From Calditrichia bacterium (GTDB lineage: Bacteria; Calditrichota; Calditrichia; RBG-13-44-9; J042), in assembly GCA_030430345.1 (NCBI GenBank), contig JAUIFT010000034.1, forward strand, positions 1-11,054: a stretch of DNA of 11,054 nt, read 5' to 3'. A program made the position numbers and the translations under genes. Of this stretch, positions 6,300-11,054 are shown in pieces (within the stretch, counting starts at the first letter, position 1; each line of letters begins with the position of its first letter). Under the pieces are notes generated by a model. It had not been told where the DNA came from. It did not search any database and saw nothing but the letters and a program-made list of their open reading frames with translations.

Positions 6300-9014
6300 A
6301 TGCAATTGCGAAACACTATCTATTGCTGGCTGATTTTCCTGCTAGGCATCTTTTGGTCAGCAGCGCTGTCTGGGCAGTATTATGAAAATACAAAACTGCC
6401 CCATCGGGAAGCGCTTGCTAAAGAGATCGTCTTCTGGAAAAAAATCTTCGCTAAAGTTTCCCGGGATGAATACCTCATCCATGATACGCATGATCTCGGC
6501 ATCATTTATAAAACCGTCACCTTTGACAGTAGTGTCTCTGCGCGGGCGCGCTCCAAATCTTTAAAAGCGATTAAGGAAGAAGTTGCCGGTTTACTGAAAA
6601 CTTTCCACAAAAAGCAATTCAAGGAAGCGGATTTAACGCCCTGGGAATTAAGTGTATATCAGCAGTTTAGCGGCATTTCCGGCAAAGATAAATTCCTGAC
6701 AGCCGCAAAACGGGTACGTGCCCAGCAGGGCATTAAGGAAAATTTTATGGCCGGTGTGCAGCGCTCCTTTTCATATTTGCCGCATATCAAAAAAATATTT
6801 CAGGAATTGGGCGTGCCAAAGCAGTTAGTTTATCTGCCCCATGTGGAATCTTCTTTTAATCCCCGGGCAGTGTCCCATGTCGGTGCGGCGGGAATGTGGC
6901 AGTTTATGCGCAGCACGGGCCGCCAGTATATGAAAGTAAACCGGGTAAGCGATGATCGATTCGACCCGTTAATTTCTACTCGTTCCGCGGCTCGCCTGCT
7001 TAAATACAATTACAGTCAATTGAAAGACTGGGCACTGGCCATTACCGCATATAATCACGGGCTCGGCAGTATGCGCAAAGCGAAGCGCCGCTACAGTAAT
7101 TACATGACGATCCGGGAAAGATATCTGCGCCGCAGTTTTGGTTTTGCCTCAAAGAATTTTTATCCGGAATTTTTAGCGGTTATCGATATATCGGATAGCC
7201 TCGATCATTATTTCCCCAATATTGAGCAGGATGAGATATTGACCTTTCAGGAAGTGACTTTACTGAAAGCGGTAAATCTAAGGCGTTTTGCCAAACAGTT
7301 TAAGGTGAATATTGACACTCTGAAAAAACTGAATCCGCGCTTCCGGAAGCAAGTATGGCGCGGGCAAAGAAGTGTGCCGGCAAAATACAGTTTACGGCTG
7401 CCGGTAAACAGCGATGCCCGGGCGATTATCGCAGCGCTGGGCGCTTCCGGTGATGCCCTGCAGGATGTGCGGCTGGCGCAAAAAGCGGTTGGGCAAAAGT
7501 CTTTGGTTGTGACCAATCTCGGAGAGTTTTTCCAGCGCCGGGAGCGTTTAAAAAATATGTTTGCAAATGCCCGCTCCGGTGTCGCAAATGATGACGCTGG
7601 CCGCCGTCGTATATTGCCGGCATTACTTGCCTTAAATGATACTGCACCGGTAAATCCGCAACGTATCAAAAAGAGCACGGTAGAAAGTTCAAACGAATTA
7701 TTAGCCAGTGCCAACAACAGCGGCTTAAACATCGCGCAGCTTAAACCAGGAGCTGACAATTTGGCCGCCGCCGGTGATGCTAATATTGCCACTTTGATAT
7801 CGGAACAAGGAAAAGAAATTGCAGCAGTATTGCAGAAACCTGCCAATGAAAAAACAGTACCGCTGACCAATAATACCGGACGGGTAGCGCTTTCCAGCAT
7901 AAAACCGGGGATCGAAGCGGACGCCTCCGCGGCACCATTCCTGAGTCTTACGGAAAATAGCCGCCTGGAGACAGAGCCGCTAAACAGCCTGATTGGAATA
8001 GAAGGGGTTGTAAGCCGGGACAGAATTGATTTACCGAAGCCGGGCGTGGAAATTATCGCGGAAAAATTTATTGTCCGGTCTGGCAGCAGAGAACTTGACG
8101 TAGATAATACCCTTGCCTGGTCACCGCCGGTTGTTGCAGAAAAATCCGGCAACAATACAACGCTCGCAAATACTGGCACTACGGAATTGCAAAATGATAA
8201 TCCTGCGGGAAATACAAGCTTGCTAGCCGGCACTTCCCGCGGACCGGCGAATGCCCCTGCCCTGAATGAAAATACTAATCTTTCCCAGCTTTCCAATGAC
8301 GGTCGGGCAACGGCCGGTGAATACCCGCTGGCATACTCGGAGATGGAAAGAGGGCGCCTGGCTTTACGGAAACCGGGCGTGGCTTCTACCGTTGCCGAAA
8401 ATAATCTCGGGCTGGCGGGATTGAGTAGCGAGGCTTCGGAAACCATCGCCCAAACCGAAAAACCAGCCGAGGCAAATGAGGCGGTGTATGACAATTATAC
8501 GGCCGCGCAAAGCGAAGACCTTTACGCCATGCTTTCCGCCTGGAAAGTGGTTTATGAAAGCAGGGAACTGTCCGCTCAGGAACTGTTTAACCTCTTAAAA
8601 TCGCGATTGATGATTCGCGATAATGCCATTACCGTTTACCCCCAGGAAACGCTGGGACATTTCAGCGACTGGCTGAATCTAAATACCCAAAGCCTGCGCC
8701 GCTTGAATAATATTTCCCGGGGAGAGCCAATAAAAACCGGGGAACGGCTTCGCCTGGATTTTTCCAGGGTTGCCCCGATGACCTTCCTGGAAAAACGGCT
8801 GGCATTTCATATCAAGTCCATCCAGCGGATGTTAAAAGGGAAATCGATGCTGCGTTTGGAAAACTATACGATCAAGTCCGGCGAAAACCTTTGGGATCTT
8901 GCTCATAAAAGATATAAATTCCCTGTAAACCTTTTGCTTTATTTCAATGATTTAGATAAATTAGGACGGCTGTATCCAGGTGATGTGATCAAAGTGCCCG
9001 TTATATATAACTAG
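6300..9014 (+). CDS. mltD: MltD-like lytic murein transglycosylase with long linker and C-terminal LysM
   Basis: This 904-residue exported peptidoglycan lytic transglycosylase is of the family 1D type. The signal peptide covers about 1-25 (hydrophobic 8-22, cleavage near ALSG); no lipobox cysteine is present, unlike the lipoprotein MltD of E. coli. The SLT domain is about 160-265: catalytic Glu183 in PHVESSFNP, GMWQFM (199-203 region), and AYNHG (250-254). Residues about 315-368 form an MltD-type domain ending in LRLPVN. Residues about 400-730 are low-complexity, rich in Ala, Asn, Ser, Thr and Gly, with four KPG motifs. A degenerate LysM-like segment is at 773-820 and a clear LysM at 855-902 (YTIKSGENLWDLAHKRY, YPGDVIKVP), which binds glycan. 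E. coli MltD is about 450 residues, so the linker roughly doubles the length. It sits between slt and the STAS gene, about 20 nt from each. Confidence 0.88.
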   Translation: MQLRNTIYCWLIFLLGIFWSAALSGQYYENTKLPHREALAKEIVFWKKIFAKVSRDEYLIHDTHDLGIIYKTVTFDSSVSARARSKSLKAIKEEVAGLLKTFHKKQFKEADLTPWELSVYQQFSGISGKDKFLTAAKRVRAQQGIKENFMAGVQRSFSYLPHIKKIFQELGVPKQLVYLPHVESSFNPRAVSHVGAAGMWQFMRSTGRQYMKVNRVSDDRFDPLISTRSAARLLKYNYSQLKDWALAITAYNHGLGSMRKAKRRYSNYMTIRERYLRRSFGFASKNFYPEFLAVIDISDSLDHYFPNIEQDEILTFQEVTLLKAVNLRRFAKQFKVNIDTLKKLNPRFRKQVWRGQRSVPAKYSLRLPVNSDARAIIAALGASGDALQDVRLAQKAVGQKSLVVTNLGEFFQRRERLKNMFANARSGVANDDAGRRRILPALLALNDTAPVNPQRIKKSTVESSNELLASANNSGLNIAQLKPGADNLAAAGDANIATLISEQGKEIAAVLQKPANEKTVPLTNNTGRVALSSIKPGIEADASAAPFLSLTENSRLETEPLNSLIGIEGVVSRDRIDLPKPGVEIIAEKFIVRSGSRELDVDNTLAWSPPVVAEKSGNNTTLANTGTTELQNDNPAGNTSLLAGTSRGPANAPALNENTNLSQLSNDGRATAGEYPLAYSEMERGRLALRKPGVASTVAENNLGLAGLSSEASETIAQTEKPAEANEAVYDNYTAAQSEDLYAMLSAWKVVYESRELSAQELFNLLKSRLMIRDNAITVYPQETLGHFSDWLNLNTQSLRRLNNISRGEPIKTGERLRLDFSRVAPMTFLEKRLAFHIKSIQRMLKGKSMLRLENYTIKSGENLWDLAHKRYKFPVNLLLYFNDLDKLGRLYPGDVIKVPVIYN

Positions 9015-9033
9015 TCAAAAGAAGGAGAGCCTA

Positions 9034-9390
9034 ATGAAGGTCAAAGAAAAGATGGAAGGGGATATCGCCGTCCTGAGCGTAACCGGAAATATGATGGGGG
9101 GGCCGGAGTCTACCGTTTTACATGATAAAGTGAAAAGCCTGATTGCTGAAGGTTTACACAATGTCGTTATCGATATCAAAGGCGTAAAATGGATGAATAG
9201 TTCCGGGCTCGGTATTCTGATGGCTTGTATGAGCTCTTTACAGGCAGCTGGCGGTAAATTGAAACTGGCTAGTGTTGCGGATAAAGTAAAAAGCATTTTA
9301 ATGGTAACCAAATTAATCGAACTTTTCGAAACCTACGAAAATGCTGACAGGGCTGTCGCAAAGTTTATTGAAGAAGAAAAACACGGCTAA
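9034..9390 (+). CDS. STAS-domain protein, anti-sigma-factor-antagonist type
   Basis: This is a single 118-residue cytoplasmic STAS domain. AAGGAG at 9022-9027, 6 nt before the ATG, fixes the start. The fold signature runs from VLSVTGNMMGGPES (13-26) through VVIDIKGVKWMNSSGLGIL (split: VVIDIKGVKW 44-53, MNSSGLGIL 54-62) to a C-terminal helix ending IEEEKHG. By comparison with B. subtilis SpoIIAA (Asp57-Ser58-Ser59-Gly60), Ser56 is the expected phosphorylation site and Asn55 replaces the preceding Asp. Family members switch partners with a serine-kinase anti-sigma factor according to phosphorylation. No such kinase, PP2C phosphatase or sigma factor is in the window, so the partner is unknown. 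It is the last gene of the slt-mltD operon, 19 nt after mltD, and is followed by a terminator. SpoIIAA or RsbV orthology is not implied. Confidence 0.88.
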   Translation: MKVKEKMEGDIAVLSVTGNMMGGPESTVLHDKVKSLIAEGLHNVVIDIKGVKWMNSSGLGILMACMSSLQAAGGKLKLASVADKVKSILMVTKLIELFETYENADRAVAKFIEEEKHG

Positions 9391-9413
9391 TTTAGACCAT
9401 TCGTATTTTCCTG

Positions 9414-9441
9414 AACAAAGCTCCCTCTGGGGAGCTTTGTT
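9414..9441 (+). terminator. Hairpin terminator after the slt-mltD-STAS operon
   Basis: AACAAAGCTCCC (9414-9425) pairs perfectly with GGGAGCTTTGTT (9430-9441) around a TCTG tetraloop, a 12-bp stem starting 23 bp after the STAS stop codon. The downstream bases are only moderately T-rich (GTTATGAC), so the U-tract is weak, but position and stem quality fit an intrinsic terminator. Confidence 0.75.
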
Positions 9442-9650
9442 GTTATGACGCTCTCCTGTCTGGCAAATATTTTTTCCCAATGAATTTGCCTTATTCGAAT
9501 ATATCTTTTAAGCAGTACGTGCTGCAGAAATTTAAAAACTTGATGTAATGGTATTCGTTGCACAATTAAAGTCTCCCCGCAAGACTGACGATGGTAATAT
9601 TACAGGCGTTTATTGCGGTATGAGTTGTAATGGCCGGGAGTTTATTTAGA
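9442..9650. other. Intergenic region upstream of the histidine kinase
   Basis: This 209-bp non-coding stretch presumably carries the kinase promoter. No strong consensus is visible: TTGATG (9540-9545) followed 18 bp later by AATTAA (9564-9569) is the best weak pair. An imperfect palindrome GCAGTACGTGCTGC lies at 9512-9525 (12 of 14 positions symmetric), and a small hairpin AGTCT/AGACT at 9570-9586 has a CCCCGCA loop. None can be assigned a function. Confidence 0.45.
9636..9640 (+). promoter_or_regulatory. Shine-Dalgarno GGGAG deciding the kinase start
   Basis: GGGAG lies 10 nt before the ATG at 9651. An earlier in-frame ATG at 9630 (reading MAGSLFR before M9651) has no ribosome site of its own and would contain this motif inside the gene; a later ATG at 9657 is 16 nt away. 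This favours 9651. Confidence 0.5.
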
Positions 9651-11054
9651 ATGGATATGAAATCGCTGCAAAACAAGTGTGCAACCCTCGAGAAAACCCT
9701 CCAGCAAAAAGAAAAAGAACTTTATTCCATCCAGCGAATTGGTAAAGCGCTTAGTTCCACACTGCAATTGGATGAACTGCTGAAATTAATTATTCAGGAA
9801 ATAACCGTTCTGATGGATGCGGAACGCAGCACCCTTTTTATTGTCGATTATGAAAAGCAGGAAATCTGGTCAAAAATTGCCCTTGATGCAGAGGTAAAAG
9901 AAATTCGCCTGCCGATTGGGAAGGGGATTTCCGGATTTGTCGCGGAAACCGGCGATTCCATCAATATTCCCGATGCTTATAATGATGACCGGTTTGACGC
10001 CAGCACCGATAAACGCACCGGTTATCGCACCCGTTCGATTCTCTGTATGCCGGTCTGGGAACCGCTGACCAATCAGGATAGCCGGAAGACGATCGGTGTT
10101 ATCCAGGTGTTGAACAAGCGGGATGGTGTCTTTACCGAGGAAGACGAAGCCTTGCTGGAAACCCTCGCCTCGCAGGTAGCTATCTCTATTGCAAATGCCC
10201 GCCTCTATCACCGCTTGGAAAAAAAATATCGTGAAATGGATTTGCTCTACGACTTTGAGCAATTGCTCAGTACCGTTCAGGATTTTCCGGTGATGCTCAA
10301 TGATTTGATGAAACAAACCATTTCTCACCTGAAAGCCAGTTGGGTACTGGGATATTTTCCCCACGAAGGGCAGTACATTTTTATTGGCGTCGGTCAGCAG
10401 GGGGCACTCTATTACGAAAAAGCCGCATCGGTGTCTCTCGGCTGGATGCAATTTGTGCAAGCACCCTCGCTGGAAGCGTTGGCTGCAGGCTGGCAGGATT
10501 ACCGGGAATATTTTAGAATCCAGGAAGATCTGGAAATAGAAGGTGGCGCAACCCTGTTCTCCCGCATTAAGATAGATGATGAAAACGAAGGATTACTGGT
10601 CGCAATTGATGTCAATCTCGGTCGTATGCAGGGGTTTAGCGATGAAAAAATGATGTTGGAACTGGTTGCTCAGAAAATCTCCCGTGCCCGCGAATTACAT
10701 CACCTTCGCGAAAGTTTGCTAAAACGGGAACGCCTTTCCGCTATCGGCCAACTGATGAGTACTGTTGTGCATGATATCCGTGGCCCGGTAAATACAATTT
10801 ACGGCTTCGTTGATTTAATGGAAGACACTACTACCAGCGATGATGAACGTGCCGATTATGCCGGCATTATCCGTGATGAGATTAAAGCGACGATGAACAT
10901 GATTACCGAGGTGCTGGATTTTGCAAAAGGAAAGACTAGCATTCTCCCCCGTAAAACCGGCGTTAAGAATGTGGTGAATCGTTTCCGGCCCCGCCTGGAG
11001 CAAATGTGCCAGAAAACCGATACCAATCTGAACATCAAAATTGACAGCAATCAA
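9651..11054 (+). CDS. GAF-domain sensor histidine kinase (partial, 3' end beyond the window)
   Basis: The first 468 residues of a two-component sensor kinase are present, open to the window edge. There is no signal peptide or membrane segment, so it is probably cytoplasmic. Residues 5-25 are a likely coiled coil (LQNKCATLEKTLQQKEKEL). A GAF domain spans about 28-185, with LDELLKLIIQEITVLMDAE, LPIGKGISGFVAETG, IPDAYNDDRF, and IGVIQVLNK near its end. Residues about 192-345 resemble a second, degenerate GAF (LLYDFEQLLST to FSDEKMMLELVAQKI). After a helical linker, the HisKA domain begins near 358 with phosphoacceptor His374 in VVHDIRGPVNTI. The HATPase_c domain should follow but is not included. 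The GAF ligand cannot be predicted. The gene is in its own transcription unit after the STAS terminator; no cognate response regulator is visible. Confidence 0.88.
   Translation, partial: MDMKSLQNKCATLEKTLQQKEKELYSIQRIGKALSSTLQLDELLKLIIQEITVLMDAERSTLFIVDYEKQEIWSKIALDAEVKEIRLPIGKGISGFVAETGDSINIPDAYNDDRFDASTDKRTGYRTRSILCMPVWEPLTNQDSRKTIGVIQVLNKRDGVFTEEDEALLETLASQVAISIANARLYHRLEKKYREMDLLYDFEQLLSTVQDFPVMLNDLMKQTISHLKASWVLGYFPHEGQYIFIGVGQQGALYYEKAASVSLGWMQFVQAPSLEALAAGWQDYREYFRIQEDLEIEGGATLFSRIKIDDENEGLLVAIDVNLGRMQGFSDEKMMLELVAQKISRARELHHLRESLLKRERLSAIGQLMSTVVHDIRGPVNTIYGFVDLMEDTTTSDDERADYAGIIRDEIKATMNMITEVLDFAKGKTSILPRKTGVKNVVNRFRPRLEQMCQKTDTNLNIKIDSNQ

Noticed and set aside
7247..8494. 415-codon open frame on the minus strand inside the MltD-like gene
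   Set aside because: It lies opposite the low-complexity linker. In this antisense register stops need a T- or C-ending codon followed by Tyr, or a T-ending codon followed by His or Gln, and the linker has few of these. The translation is Ser/Ala/Phe-rich with no domain signature, and the sense frame is clearly coding.
9096..9102. Run of seven G in the STAS gene, possible phase-variation tract or sequencing error
   Set aside because: It encodes Gly-Gly in frame within the MMGGPE segment, and the frame reads cleanly into the STAS switch motif, so neither a frameshift nor slippage needs to be invoked.
9512..9525. Imperfect palindrome GCAGTACGTGCTGC upstream of the kinase
   Set aside because: Only 12 of 14 positions are symmetric, and no second copy or promoter context supports an operator, so it is mentioned only in the intergenic entry.
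9870..10460. 196-codon minus-strand frame opposite the histidine kinase
   Set aside because: The + strand frame encodes clear GAF motifs over the same bases; the antisense translation shows no domain.

Overview
The window looks like a chromosomal segment from a Gram-negative bacterium of the FCB (Fibrobacterota-Chlorobiota-Bacteroidota) superphylum. The best clue is the C-terminus of the first protein, an NFPNPFNP-type sorting domain of the kind read by the type IX secretion system (T9SS). That form of the motif is common in Calditrichota, KSB1-like, Ignavibacteria-like and related FCB lineages. The STAS protein (GNMMGGPES near the N-terminus, WMNSSGLG at the switch site) also resembles a form I recall from FCB genomes. 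I cannot place the organism more finely. All genes lie on the + strand, and I see no tRNA, rRNA, CRISPR array, insertion sequence or phage gene.

Layout. (1) 1-234 is an AT-rich leader with a 14-bp palindrome and a strong Shine-Dalgarno. (2) 235-3330 encodes a 1031-residue modular exported protein: signal peptide, beta-propeller-like region with two WGDY motifs, two carboxypeptidase-regulatory-like beta-sandwiches, a non-catalytic GATase1-like module and a T9SS sorting domain. It ends at a strong intrinsic terminator (3356-3390). (3) 3391-4035 is a 645-bp stretch without a convincing gene but with several hairpins and one 23-codon mini-ORF. (4) 4036-9390 is a tight three-gene operon: a Slt-family lytic transglycosylase, an MltD-like lytic transglycosylase and a single-domain STAS protein (anti-sigma-factor-antagonist type), separated by about 20 nt each and closed by a hairpin terminator (9414-9441). 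(5) From 9651 a GAF-containing sensor histidine kinase runs off the window; its ATPase domain is not included.

How the genes may work together. The two transglycosylases come from different families (1A-like with an alpha-superhelical N-terminal region, and 1D-like with LysM domains), so they are probably complementary exported peptidoglycan-cleaving enzymes. Co-transcription with a cytoplasmic STAS switch protein suggests a link between wall turnover and a partner-switching regulator, but no anti-sigma kinase or PP2C phosphatase lies in the window. The histidine kinase is separated from the operon by a terminator, so a link to it is only positional. The T9SS cargo is an independent transcription unit.

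Novelty. Nothing here is clearly a new system. The least explained items are the Slt-MltD-STAS grouping, the roughly 330-residue low-complexity insertion in the MltD-like enzyme with four degenerate KPG motifs, and the structured 645-bp intergenic region.
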